Notes: generated by a model from the letters alone, not told the origin. A DNA stretch of 64,000 bases from Dendrobium chrysotoxum (GCA_019925795.1 CM034298.1:54214365-54278364), one strand, 5' to 3'. Shown: positions 45,101 through 56,950, counted from the first letter of the stretch. Made by a program: numbers and translations.

Positions 45101-46660
45101 TGAAAGGTCAGAAAATGAACTTCATTTTATCTCCTACAATATTAGTGACATCTAAGGACAAAAACCTAGGGATGAGTCTTAGACAACATAGACTTAGGAT
45201 GCATGCTCCCTTTAGGATAGAAATCATAAAACATAGAAAAGCATAGAGACATCCTACCATAGGATTAGTGCAGTAATATCTAGGGCTAATTAATCACTAA
45301 TAACAACCAACCTATAATCAAACCTCTAACAAATTGGTAAGAGATCAAACCAAATGTATAAAAGATATCCAACTCCTAATCAAATCATAATCAACTCATA
45401 CAATCACTAAGAGGGAAAACTTGAACCATAAGAGTGAACTCAGACTAAGTGACCTACTAATCATCTCCTAATCAAATACTAACTAAACGAAATCCACTAA
45501 AATCAATTTGAACCTAAGAATTATAAAATTGGAGAACAAACCTAAAACTAAAACTTTCCTAAAACTCAAACCTTAATCAAACCCTCTTGTAGTTAATCTC
45601 ATACTTAGCCTAAAACACCTCTAACCTTAAACATTAATGAACCATTGCTTAATCAACAAACCCATAGGAGATTTATTAAAACTTAAGTACAACTTGAACT
45701 TTAGAACCTTAATAACTCACCTAAGTTTTAATCACATCATTAATCTAATTTCTTAAAATCAACCAACAAACCCCTAATTAATGATAAATCATTTAATCTA
45801 CTTTCTCTTTTAATTTCCAACAAACTAAATTAACTCAACAACATTGGTTACTACTGGGTAACCCAGGCCTACGAGGCTATTAAGTTAGCCCCAAGGAGGG
45901 TGAAATAAACCTCACGGCCTCGGTGAGCAACAAAGGTAGTAATCAATTGAACACTAAAATAAAATTCCTAAAATCAATCTTAACTTGCTAATACTTGCAC
46001 TTAAACCAAAAATCCCCTTTACCTTCAACAAATCAAATTACAAATAACTTTAACTAAATTATCCTGCATAGGACACACCTAAAACCACACAGCCCACACA
46101 CACCTAGATTTGTTTAGTAGGACACGACTCCTAGTTTTAGGTTAGGCCGGTGTTTTCTTTACTTTTGTTCCTGTGATATGGCGATTTGCATGTGACACGT
46201 ATGCTGGTTGCTCTAGTTTTCTGTGTTAGATTTCTGTATTGATTTCTGTGATGATGGTTTTATCCACTGAATTGTCTTTGTGATGTGATGGGCGATAGAT
46301 TACCCATAGGTTAGGGACGATTTTTGATACTGATGATATTTTCTGCAGGTGGTCATGCTCGTACAGCGCTAAAAGGGGGCTAAAATAAATAAATCATAAA
46401 TAACTGCTACAGGTGTTATTAGCTGCTTAGCCCCCAAATAAATAGGAGCATGGCCAAGCATGGCCGGTTTGAGTATTTTATATATATATATATATATAAC
46501 TGCTTGGGATGATTGATTTTGATTGTTTAGGATAACCCTGCAGGAGAGTCTAGATTTTTCTTTCATAATTCAGATGTAATGTATTCATCGTATTGAGTTG
46601 TGAAAGTTTATAAAATGGGGCATTTTATGAAAGATTAGGGATCCAAAGGAAAAAGAAAGT
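45101..46660 (+). repeat. Large repeat family, copy 5, middle part
   Basis: A+T-rich AACCTAATCAAAT sequence leads into CTACTGGGTAACCCAGGCC and GGTGAAATAAACCTCACGGCC (45852-45920), then GGCCGGTGTTTTC and TTAGCCCCCAAATAAATAGG-type blocks and a (TA)n run near 46480. It is collinear with 24.6-25.4 kb. It continues without a break into 46.7-48.2 kb and so shows how the 5' and 3' fragments elsewhere belong together. Confidence 0.65.
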
Positions 46661-46719
46661 CCCCCCCACAGGGAATTTCTTTTCATTTAGATATCCTACT
46701 TGCGGCGTACTACGAGGAG

Positions 46720-48241
46720 ACTAAGAGAAGGCGATCCACAGAAGGACCAGAAGATGAAGATGAAGACTAAAAATGCCTCATTTTAAAACTTGCGTCATTC
46801 TATAGGATTAGAATCCAGGTTGTTGTCGGTGGAGCCTGACCACCCCTACTTTTCTGTACTCTGGGATGTATATTGTATGGCACTTGCCATGGACTTTGGA
46901 CACTCTCTTTTGTGATTTCTGATGTGATGATTTACTTACTTGTTTGCGCAGTAGAAATGGCATGATTTTTCATAGGTTTTCTTTCTTGCATGTGTATGTG
47001 CCTGATTCGCTAGGCTCTTTAGGGATAAAATTCTTCTACTCATAATTAAAGTTAAAATTTTAAGAATTAAATAACATAGAAAGATAACGATTTAGGGAAT
47101 AGCCGGAATCGTCCGGGGTCGCATGCATATCAATGCATCTTCCTTTCCTTGTTTAGACACTTCCCCGCCCGATGGTAGAGTTCAGATAATCCGACCTATG
47201 AGGATGAGGTTCTGAACCTGGGGAAGCCTAGTCTTTCTAAAAAATTTATTTTTATAAGCCTTTTTAAAATCTCATGCATTCCTGATTTGGGTATTTAATC
47301 AGCACGCATTGCATTAGTAACTAATTAAAATTAAGATTTAATTGCATTAGACTTAGGAGCATAGTACCATACATAAATTCGGGGTCACTTAGGAAATCTC
47401 TCTAGATGTCGACCTCAACTTCCAAAAACTCAACCATCCACCCATCTTTCATAAAGATCGGATAACATGGATTTTATACGATTAGGAAGTTTAGCTGGCT
47501 TTCCTTTTCAGGCAGGATATAAGTCCAGGATGCATTAGTTAGGACACGGGCCTTAGTGTTGTATGGAACACTAAGCCCACCTTAGATTTAGGATTCAAGG
47601 CTACTACATTGGGTGTCTCGTAGTATGCCTCATCGGTGGGTAAGCTCCTCCTCCTTCTGGGGCTATAAACCCTACCTATCCGCGTCACATGGATGGCGCC
47701 GCTTCTATCTTTCTCTCACGCATGCGGTATGAAGTGATTTCTTTTTTTTTCAGTTTCTTTCAGTTTGACCGGCCGAGTGCTTATGTGATCCGTGTATGTT
47801 GAAGTAACCGAGTTGAGCCTATCTTTTTCCCTTGATTAGGAAGATCTTAGAAGTTTGCCTATGTGCTAGATCCATTTGAGAGAATAATGTAGTATCCTTA
47901 ATCGAGAGTTTTCTTAGGCTAAGGTCTAAGATGTGATTAACCACGGGGGCTTGCGCCCGTGGGAGACCGATCCCCACATCAAATAAACCCCATCCGAGCT
48001 GATGTATCGAGTGGGGGAAATCTCGTGACTTTTGGGTTATGCATATTATTATCCATCGAAGTATGTGGGCGAAAGCCTCTATCTTCCATGGCCAATCATA
48101 TGTGTAATCTCATCTGCCCTCCCATTGGTCTATTTGTGTAGAATGCGAAGGTCTACGATCATTTTGTCCTACGGGATAGTGTGGTTGTACCCTTCACATT
48201 CTGTTCCCCACAAGTAGAATCCTTTCGGAGACCCACAGATA
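46720..48241 (+). repeat. Dispersed repeat, 3' part of the large family (copy B)
   Basis: Homologous to 37850-39356 in the same orientation, about 8.9 kb apart. Short open frames at 47959 and 48032 correspond to equally random frames in copy A and are not genes. Confidence 0.75.
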
Positions 48242-50640
48242 CTTTTTTGATGATGTATCATATATAAAACGTATATTTACGGCTTCAATCCGATAAATAA
48301 CTTAGAAACTCATACTTACCTAAGAAAACATGAATCCTATAAGAAATAGGAGTAAAATAATTTTGACGGAGATAAGCGGCTCTTGGTAAGAATTAAAATT
48401 ATTTTTGTATGAGGTGTATGTAAGGGGTATTAAATTGCTTAATTAGTAAGGAGCATTAAGTTATATTATTATTTATTTATTATTTATAATACAATGAATG
48501 GACAAGATAATTATTTGTATTTATTTATAATGAAAGCTTCTTCCACAACAACCATGTCCGCTAAAAATATACATCTGCAACAACCTTATAAAATAATTAT
48601 TATAATTTCAAAGACAGTCATATCTATCACACAACACATTGTATAGCACCCAAAACCTAGAAAGACAATATTCCGAAAAGAAAGAATATGAAGAAAATAA
48701 AGAAGGGATCAAGAGCAAGCAGCGTAGTTTACAATGGGATTCATGAACAAAGAAAAGTAAAGTGGCTTTCTTTAGATCATTGTACATGAATACCCCTGAT
48801 GATGACAATTGTGGTTCTCTGAAGTTTCAAAGCATCCTGAAATGACACATAAACATCATAGAAAATATAAAATTATTATATGGTAGTGTTACTCAGATAA
48901 TGGTTGACCTAAAAATCATCATCATCACCCATAAATATTCTTTATTCATAAATAGAAAAATAACAACATGCAATTGCATGTTATGTTTATATTGCTAGTC
49001 TTGGTATCTGCAAACTAATATAGGTGGAGTTATATCTTTTTTAGAAGAATGGTAGCTCTTATCAAGAGATACAGTTGGACTTTTACCCATTTTACAAGAA
49101 TAATAGTTATTATCCTTAAACATGTTATACCATTCATCCAATTTTTTGAATGATTGAGATTTGCAATTCATCATCTCTTTCAAGTTCTCAATATCAATTT
49201 TTATTAGTTAAGATTCATTTTAAATCTCAATCATTTAAAAAGTTGATGAAGGATGTAAGATATGGAAGGGTAATAACTCTTGCTCTTTTAAATGGATGAT
49301 GATAAGAATATTGATAATCAATACACACAACTTCACCTTCTAAACAAAAAAAAGCCATGATCAATTGATAATTGGTGATTGCTAACAGACACAAAAACAG
49401 AAGAAATTGGTGAATAACTCAAAAAGCTATGTTGCTTATACAACAATCACTTCAGCTACAAATATACATCTACAACTACATCATGAAGGGATATTAATAG
49501 AAATCCAAAGAAAGTGAAGCATAATGCATTGCACATTGTGTTGGATGAAATGAAAATAAAGGGGAAATTGAAATATTAATAGAACTCAAATAAAAATAGC
49601 CTTTGCCCACTTATTTGATTGAGAAGAAAATTAGTGGAAAAGTAATATCTTTTATGCTATGCTCGAAGGAATATATAAAAAATTGATGAATGAACACAAC
49701 ATAATATCATAATATCATGCACACTTCAATTTTAAGTAGAGAAAATTCAAGTTTGCATGTTATAAACTTATAGAACACATTGTGGAGATACCCCTTTCAT
49801 ACATCATATAAATGTACATATAGAATTGATTAAAAACTATATAATTCTATTGTTGAAATTATTTTCGAACATGATTTTTTTTTATCGTTAAGAGAATATT
49901 TATTTATGTTTTAATGAAGACAAATAGAATTAAACTAATTTAATATAATAATGCTCACCAAATGCTTGTTAAAACATATATTATATGATCTAACTTGTTC
50001 ACCTTCCATCAATTTTTTTTTTTCAAAATTCATCAAAGTAATTAAATGCTCATATAAGGTTCTAAGCATTATTGTTTCTCTCATGTATAGTAGGTCATAT
50101 ACTACCACTGATCCTTCTCTCTTTTTTTTTTTTTATCTCCATCATACGACGGATGCGCATTGTCGTTACAAAAAATACACTAATGTTCAGTAAAATTTAA
50201 AACAACTAAATCATCTCACTGGGAAGAACGCCAGCAGAAGAACAAGATAAAAATAAGAATAAAAAAGTAAATTAATAGAACAAGAATAGACAGTCTATCC
50301 AATGGGTGGAGTATTTTATAGAAAGAGGAGTGCCAAGCGGCCAACCAATGGGTGTTACAAAAAAATAAGTCTACCCTGGAGCAAATGGAATTTATGGATT
50401 TGATTATCTGGCCATGTAAAAGAGGGACGATCATTGAAATTTTCAGTCTGTTAAAATGAATGATATTCCTTTAAGCTTTTCTCTCATAGAACTAGATGCA
50501 ATTTTAAGTCACCAAAAATCAACAATTCAAAATTAATAGAAGATGATAATTCTGTTGAAGATTTCATGGGTCTCTCATTTTTTTACTTTTATTGAGCAAA
50601 ATCATGTCTCTCCATAAAGAAAAATTATTATGTAGGGTCA
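48242..50640. other. A+T-rich intergenic DNA, nothing recognised
   Basis: No coding, RNA or defined repeat feature is visible. All open frames are short and low complexity. Confidence 0.4.
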
Positions 50641-50653
50641 TTGGACCGTTCGA

Positions 50654-50731
50654 AGGTGAATCAGGATGCATCACGTCATCTGGTACACAGTCGCAGTACA
50701 TAGCAAAATGCTAATGTCCTGATTCACCTCC
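50654..50731. repeat. Short inverted repeat (hairpin)
   Basis: AGGTGAATCAGGA at about 50655 and its inverse TCCTGATTCACCT at about 50717, separated by about 50 nt. It may be a MITE remnant or a foldback RNA. Confidence 0.6.
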
Positions 50732-51330
50732 GGACAACATTCGCTGATCGTAATAATTTCACCTCAATAATGAGGTGTGAGACTAAACTTCTCACTTATT
50801 TAATGTTTCATTTATGAGTATCAAGGAGGAAAGAGGGAATGTCGGCCATCATTTGAATATTTTCAATAACGTGAAAATTATATAATAAAATTATTTGACT
50901 TTATTTAAAAATAAATAATTAAATTATTTATTTTACTTTAATAATAATTATTTTTAAAACTATTTATTCAACATTATTTACTTTTAAAACTATTTATTTG
51001 ATAATATTTAACAATACTTTAAAACTATTAATTTAACAATGCTAAAACTATTTATTTAACAACGTTATATGAAAATAAACTATCTATTTAATAATATTTA
51101 TTTTTAAAGCTATTTTATTTAACAATACTTTTAAAAAGATTAATTTAACACCGTTAAAACTATTTATCTAACAATTTTATTTAAAAATATATTATTTTTA
51201 AAACTATTTAATTTAACAATGTTAAAACTATTTATTTAACAACTTTATCTAAAAATAAATTATTTTTAAAATAATTTGTTTAATAATATTATTTTAAAAT
51301 TATTTATTTTCATCAGAATATATATTCCGT
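50732..51330. other. A+T-rich degenerate repeat
   Basis: TTAAAACTATTTATTTAACAA recurs irregularly from about 50.95 to 51.3 kb with a spacing near 45-60 bp. No gene is seen. Confidence 0.45.
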
Positions 51331-51700
51331 CGAAAATTTTGCAGCAAATTCTGCGGTAAAAATTAGAATCCGCCCGAAATTTTTTGCCGAAATCCCCCGT
51401 CCGAAAATCCTCCCGCCGAAAATTGAAGCGGAAATTCCGCCGAAGATTCTGCCATCAGCGATCTTGCCGTTGTTCCTGTCCTCAAACCGGATCCTCTCCC
51501 GTCCATTTAGCTATTCGCCTTCTTCTTCTCCTCAAATCGGATCGGAGTCGCTAGGGCTTCTTCGCTTTCTTCTCCTCCTCCTTCGACTTCTTCTCCTCTT
51601 GTAGGATCGGAAGTCGCTCGGGCTTCGCGCGCGTGGTTAAGTTTCCTCGGGCAGAACCACCAGGTAGGAGGAAAAAGACCGCTGCTCAAGCCTTATGTAC
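51331..51700. other. GC-rich CCGCCGAAAAT-repeat and CT-rich leader-like segment
   Basis: A run of CCGCCGAAA/TTCCGCCGAA phrases (51.35-51.45 kb) is followed by CT-rich sequence with many CTTCTTCTCCTC motifs and a possible donor CACCAG|GTAGGA near 51663. It has the composition of a plant 5'UTR or promoter. It may be the start of a lost gene or a 5' leader; no ATG-initiated product is recognised. Confidence 0.3.
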
Positions 51701-52510
51701 GTTTATGTTTTGGAAGCTATGGTTCTATAGAACATAATCTTAACCTATAAGATAGTGCATTGATCAGAACTCCAGGCTTTAGCTTCTAATTTGACTCTTT
51801 TTTATTGTATCATACTTATGATTTGAACTCAATGCTGTTTATTTTTAACCTTCTATTGTTTCTTGTTAGATTATCAGAACAATTACTTTTAAAATGCTGC
51901 TCTTAGTTATTCCTGTAAATGTTAAGTCATCCATTCTCTGTTATTCTGTTCTCTTAATTTGATTGTTAGAGGGACATTTTGTCGGTTTTTTTCTCTCTCC
52001 GATTGTTTGGGCCATTGGCTGAATTCTGTTAATCTCTTTGCAAAAAAAATTTGTGTGGAAAAAGCTTAGTCTGTACTTAAAAATTTACTTATCCGAAACA
52101 TAGAATGATTGTTGTATACAATTGTGTGCTTATAATAGTAATAATTTATTTATAAAATAAAAAAACATATTTTCATTACAGATAATTTTCTATAATTTAG
52201 ATATTAAAATGGTATAAAGATAAATGTAGTTTAGATATGTAAACACATTAAAATTTTGTGCTTTCAAAGTGAATCCCCTTTAAAATCTTGAAAATTATTT
52301 GGTTTGAAAAATGTCAAATCCGTTTAACATTTCTCTTTTAAAAAAATTTATAAACATTTTTGCATAGTTTAGCATTGTACTACTAGAAATGTATAATACC
52401 TGTTCTTGCAAACCTATAGTAGTATTTACCATTTGGTATTTTGGAGTGCAAAATACATATGGTAGGTAGCGTTTGTTTTGAAGCCATCTATTATATCTAT
52501 ATGTGTAGTC
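51701..52510. other. Intergenic DNA upstream of the MADS gene
   Basis: Nothing recognised. Confidence 0.4.
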
Positions 52511-52513
52511 TTA

Positions 52514-52632
52514 GGCTTCGTTTGGGACGGCTTTCTTACTGTTTGTAAAGTGGCTTTCTAGTATAAAAATTAAAATTTTTGTACTAGAAAGCCGCTTTAA
52601 GAAATAGGAAGAAAGCCGTCCCAAACGAAGCC
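52514..52632. mobile_element. Complete Tourist-like (PIF/Harbinger) MITE with TTA duplication
   Basis: 119 bp with near-perfect terminal inverted repeats. It begins GGCTTCGTTTGGGACGGCTT and ends with the inverse (AAAGCCGTCCCAAACGAAGCC region), flanked by TTA at 52511-52513 and 52633-52635. TTA/TAA duplications are characteristic of PIF/Harbinger. It is non-coding. It is the best-preserved of three copies in the window (others at 1287 and 2136) and lies about 550 bp upstream of the MADS start codon. Confidence 0.85.
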
Positions 52633-52635
52633 TTA

Positions 52636-53134
52636 GTTGAATGTTCACGTCTATAAATTTGGCTATGATATTGTACATTTTATTTTTTGATTTGAATATT
52701 GCAAATCCACTTTTTCAATTACATAAGTAGTTTATGATTGTTTTGACATAGTTGATGGTTGTCAATTTTTTATCTTGCAATTTGCATTTCATCATCACAA
52801 TGCCGGAAGCAAAAAAATTAGAATTGAGTCACTCTATTCTTACTACCATGAAATGTTTAGACTCTAGATTGATTAGTTTTATTCACCTTAATCATTTTGA
52901 TTTATTAAAATTGTTTTCTATACTCACAAAATTCTGTAATATCTGATTTCTTATGGTTCCTATTATTGTGCTTTATTATGATATGACTTAGTTCTATCCT
53001 ATGTTGTTTTTGATAATTAATGATTTTTTTTTTCATGCGAGTTTGATATCGATCGTAATTTACCGAACAAGGTTTCATGCTTTAAGGGGTCTTCTATAAT
53101 TATTTTAGTATTGGCAACCTACAACTTTCTTATA
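52636..53134. other. Upstream region of the MADS gene
   Basis: A+T-rich. No other feature is recognised before the TATA box. Confidence 0.4.
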
Positions 53135-53147
53135 CTATAAATATAAA
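53135..53147 (+). promoter_or_regulatory. TATA box of the MADS gene
   Basis: CTATAAATATAAA lies 37-49 bp before the start codon, implying a very short 5'UTR. Spacing and sequence fit a plant TATA element. Confidence 0.6.
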
Positions 53148-53183
53148 CAGGAAGCCTATTCAAACCTTCGAACCAGAGCAACT

Positions 53184-53933
53184 ATGGCTAGAAAGAAAGT
53201 AACCCTCGCCTACATCAGCAGCGATGCCACCCGCCGCGCCACATTGAAGAAACGTCGCCGCGGGCTTTTGAAGAAGGTGAATGAACTGTCGATCCTCTGC
53301 GGCATCTCCGCATGCGCTGTCGTGTATTCTCCGCAAACTGAGCAACCAGAAGTCTTTCCTTCCGTGGAAGAAGCAAAGAAGATACTGACGGACTTAGCGA
53401 ACATGCCAGAGATAGACAAGAACAAAAAAATGGTCAACCAAAGAAGCTTTCTTGAGCAACGACTGATGAAACTAAGCCTGCAAGTGCGTCGGTTGGAGCA
53501 CGAGAATAAGGAGTTGAGCACGGCGGTTTGTCTTCGGCAGTGCTTGGCGGGGCGGTCAGTGGATAGTCTGAGCAAAGAAGAGGCGGATGATATGCTGGAC
53601 TTGGTGGACAGGAAGTTGAAGGCTTTGCAGGTGAGGATGCATCAGTTGGGGCCGTTGATGTTGCCGCCAATCATGATGGAGGACATGGATGTGAAGGTTG
53701 GTGGGATTTGTTATGAAGGGGTGGAGATTAAGGGGATGAGGGAGTATGAGTGGATTGCAGAGAATGGTGGTGTGGGGATCGGAGGAGGGGAGGAGGTGAT
53801 GGGTGGTGACGGAGGAAGTGGTGTTGGTGGTGGTGAGGGAGCAGAACTGATGGAGGTCTTGATAGAACGATTAAGTGGCAGTAGGTCAGCTTGGGCAGAA
53901 AGCTTATTACCTTTACCCGCTCCTTATTATTGA
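53184..53933 (+). CDS. Type I (M-gamma) MADS-box protein, AGL80-like
   Basis: 249 residues, intronless as usual for type I MADS genes. The N-terminal 60 residues form the MADS domain: MARKKVTLAYIS, RRATLKKRRRGLLKKVNELS, then LCGISACAVVYSP. The MARKKV start, the YIS motif and the QPEVFPS tail are typical of the AGL80/PHERES-type M-gamma group, which acts in the central cell and endosperm. A helical region follows (about 85-150; LEQRLMKLSLQVRRLEHENKEL), likely for dimerisation. The C-terminus has a Gly-rich stretch (about 195-220) and ends LPAPYY. The frame is uninterrupted and has a TATA box, so it looks functional. The C-terminal third is G/A-rich and lower in complexity. AGL80-like is a family-level call; the exact orthologue is not assignable. 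Confidence 0.92.
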   Translation: MARKKVTLAYISSDATRRATLKKRRRGLLKKVNELSILCGISACAVVYSPQTEQPEVFPSVEEAKKILTDLANMPEIDKNKKMVNQRSFLEQRLMKLSLQVRRLEHENKELSTAVCLRQCLAGRSVDSLSKEEADDMLDLVDRKLKALQVRMHQLGPLMLPPIMMEDMDVKVGGICYEGVEIKGMREYEWIAENGGVGIGGGEEVMGGDGGSGVGGGEGAELMEVLIERLSGSRSAWAESLLPLPAPYY

Positions 53934-54532
53934 TGATTGGTTTGATTTTTGATAGGTAGATAATTAATTTATTATAGCTGGTTGGCTGCTTTGGTTTTTC
54001 TTAGCTTATAAATTTTTTTCTCTATAAATTTTTACATATTATTATAATTTATAATATATTGATTTCAAAATATATTTAATGATTTCATTTTCTCATGCAC
54101 GGTGATTTCTAATTACTTAAAAAAATAGGTTCTGTTTAGGATAACTTTCTTATTATTTTTATTTTTCAGATCATAATTATATGATCCTTTTGATTTTTAT
54201 TTTTTTTATTTCAATAAGTTTTATGTTAGAAAGTTGTTTTTTAATAATAATTTTTAAAAAAATTATTTTTTTCACAACAGTTTTACAATCATCTTTTTAA
54301 ATTGTTGTAGATATTTGAATTAAATCATAAATTGTTAAAGTGCACTGTATGTATATATAAATCTCAAACTGTTCTTCCTTCAAAGATAGTAACCCTTGTC
54401 CATATAAATGCCTTATATGATTAATTAATATGTTATTCCTTAATAAAAAGGTGTCAATCCTTTAAGATAAACATATCAACTCTTTCTATAAGTAAAGTTA
54501 ATCATTGATAAATTTTGTATTAACATATTCTC
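53934..54532. other. A+T-rich 3' flank of the MADS gene
   Basis: Probably 3'UTR in the first 100-200 bp, then A+T-rich DNA. Nothing else is recognised. Confidence 0.4.
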
Positions 54533-54534
54533 AT

Positions 54535-54566
<32 letters not shown>
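54533..54566. repeat. (TA)n microsatellite
   Basis: ATTAAATA followed by about a dozen TA units. It also forms one side of the likely LINE target duplication. Confidence 0.9.
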
Positions 54567-54569
<3 letters not shown>

Positions 54570-55930
54570 GGGTGGAAACTCCGACGGTAGGGGCCTACGT
54601 GTTAATTCGAGAAAAAGTACAAAGTTCTTAAAGAGGACTCAAACTCACTACTGCTCGAAAGAGCTACAAAATAAAATAAAATCAAAAAATTTACGAGCTC
54701 GAGTCCTCTACTAAGCCAAAATATAGCAACACCTAGTAACATTCTACGGTGCATAAGAGCGAGCACCCAAAAAAGAGAAGAACGACAAAACTTGGGGATA
54801 AGCATCCTCAGCGGCTGCAGTAAGGAAACCTATTCCCAAAAGAGGTTGCTAAAGCTACCTGCAAAAAAAGGAGGCAGCAACAAGGGAGAAGATACAATCC
54901 AACAACAATAATTAAAAAAAGAAAAAAACGAGAAAAGGGATCCAAGACCGAGCAGAATGGCGACCAGAGAGGGACTAAGCATCTAGTCTAAACAAGAAAT
55001 AACACTCCAGGAGCTCACAATACAGAAATCATGAAATAAATCAGACAAATGCAAAGCATTAGTAACCAAAGGACAGAGAGACATATAACTGGAAAAACTC
55101 AAAATCAAAACCATAAGAAACACCACAAAGACATAGGGAGCCAAAGAGCATACCAGAAAAAAGCAACAGTCACACAAGAAGAAAATAACAACCACCTAGT
55201 CGGGATTAACCAAATCCCCAGCCCCCATCAATAGCCAAAGCAAAAGCCCCAGTAAAAACAACAACATCAACATATGGAATAGAAAAACAAAATTAACATA
55301 AGCAAAAAACTGGAACGAGAAAAACAGACAAAACGAATCAATCCCGAACATAGGGCATGCCAAGTTTATCCAGATTAAGCATGCCTTTCAGAGGCACTGG
55401 ACAATTAACCCCAGAAAAATCAGTAACACAGTTCAGACTACAACCCCAATGAGCTAACCAACTAGCAATAGCATTAGCAGCACTAGGAGTATGTGATAGA
55501 GAAAATTTTAACATCTTAATCAAATTAATGGTCTCCCTAACCATATAAAATAACTCAGGGCAACACATAGAACCATCCACACAACCACTAAGGTAAGAAT
55601 AATGGTCTGAGTCAACCTCAAGAATAACATTAAACACATTAAGGGATAAGCACAACCTTAAACCTCTCTTAAAAGTATTACCGTTATGTTTAAGTATTAC
55701 CGTTATGAGAAGGCCCCGCAAAGGCCATAATGAGGTTGCCAGTAGAGTCACGAATGACACCCCCGAAGCCCATAGAAACATCAATGCAAATACTAGCCAC
55801 ATTCAACTTGCAGAAGTTAGTGTGAGGCTTAATCCAGTGAATCAATCTAGAGCAATTAAGATTGGTGCCGTTAACCAGCTTAATGTCCAGAGCCAAAGCA
55901 ACAGTAGAATAGTTTTTAAAATTATTACTA
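54567..55930 (-). mobile_element. LINE 3' end (5' truncated), minus strand
   Basis: The coding end is an RNase H domain (55896-55338), followed on the minus strand by about 770 bp of T-rich untranslated sequence. ATTAAATATATATATA occurs on both sides (54533 onward and 55929 onward), consistent with a target-site duplication, although the simple sequence weakens this. Reverse transcriptase and endonuclease are absent, as expected for a 5'-truncated non-LTR insertion. Confidence 0.6.
55338..55896 (-). pseudogene. LINE RNase H (RVT_3-type) domain, frameshifted
   Basis: The upstream frame reads WIKPHTNFCKLNVAS and GFGGVIRDSTGNLIMAF. The downstream frame reads NVILEVDSDHYSYL, then KFSLSHTPSAANAIASWLAHWG and a terminal LNLDKLGMPYVRD. 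This order (W.KP...KLNV, GGVIRDS.G, EVDS, H.P..AN..A..LA) is the plant RNase H domain at the C-terminus of LINE polyproteins. A 19-bp tandem duplication (AAGTATTACCGTTATG at 55673 and 55692) joins the two parts and shifts the frame. The usual catalytic Asp in KLNVDGS is Ala here (KLNVAS), so the domain is inactive on two counts. Confidence 0.8.
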
Positions 55931-55959
55931 TTAAATATATATATATAGACACGAAGAAT

Positions 55960-56575
55960 CTGTAAATTTTTATTTCTTAGAAGAGTCGAGTATTAAATGA
56001 AATAATTGAACAATTACTATATTTAAATTAATATAATGGCTTGCTTAGTAATTAAACTTAGTAGTTTATGACTAACTGTAAATTAAATTTCAATTGTATT
56101 ATAAACCATGTGGTAATTATAGGATGCATCAATTGCAACTTCCAAGAATAAAACATATTATATTAGCTCATCATTAGGTGTCGAATAATAAATGGCATAT
56201 GCTCACTTCTGAAGCTCACTTTGATATGTTGGTTGAGAGTTTTGGTTATTAATTAAGATATTTTGGATTTGAATTTTGCATATATATTATACGTGTGATT
56301 TTGTTTTAATTGTTCTAAATATCCAAAAAAAAAAAAGACAAAGACTAAAAAATAAAAATCCATTTAGAATGTCAAAATAATTTGGTGACTACAATTGGTA
56401 TTGATCTACAAGGCAGTAGTTGGGCGGATGTGAGTGAATTTATGAGTAAAATGTACTTGATGGCAGCTTAAAAACACATTTTTTTGGAGTGTTCTATCAA
56501 ATGATCAATATTAATTTTCTTGATCATGTAGTATTTATTAGGCATTTAATTGCCTTAGTGATGTCAGAATTGAGT
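55960..56575. other. Intergenic DNA, nothing recognised
   Basis: A+T-rich. An A run lies near 56323. Confidence 0.4.
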
Positions 56576-56685
56576 GATCTTGTGCTCGTTGGATTTGTCT
56601 CGTCGAGCTGCTCGATTTGACTATAAGCATGTCATATTTAAATATCATTTAGCCATCCAATTAATGTTTGACCTTGTGACCTCCA
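56576..56685 (+). repeat. Dispersed ~110-bp repeat, also at 41.04-41.15 kb
   Basis: GATTTGACTATAAGCATGT, CTCGTTGGAT and CTCGTCGAGC occur in the same order and orientation at 41048-41140. It directly precedes the second minisatellite. Confidence 0.7.
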
Positions 56686-56950
56686 TCGCAAGACAATGGT
56701 CTTTCTGACCCCTGTCTCCTGCCAATTACGGTCCTTCCAAACTATGTCGTCTACTACGGTCCATCCAACCTCCGTCGCCAGACAACGGTCTTTACGACCA
56801 CTGACGCTTGTCGACAACTATCTATCCGACCCCTGTCGCCAGATAACACCCTTTCCAACTACTGTCGTCTGCCAACTACGGTCCTTCCGACCACTGACAT
56901 CCTACTACAGCCTTCCCGACCTCCGTCGCCCGTCGATTATGGTCCAGCTG
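56686..56950. repeat. Degenerate ~30-bp minisatellite (array 2)
   Basis: Units resemble CCACTGTCGCC then AACTACGGTCCTTC. They are of the same kind as those at 1-315, with extra GTCGTCTGCCAACTAC phrases. Low-complexity open frames through it are not genes. Confidence 0.65.

Noticed and set aside
37850..48241. The repeats at 37.85-39.36 and 46.72-48.24 kb as the two LTRs of one 10-kb element
   Set aside because: No PBS follows the first and no coding region lies between them. The second is preceded by a longer collinear part (45.8-46.7 kb) that is missing before the first. Two independent family copies explain this better.
53210..53670. Minus-strand open frames opposite the MADS gene
   Set aside because: Shadows of the MADS coding sequence.
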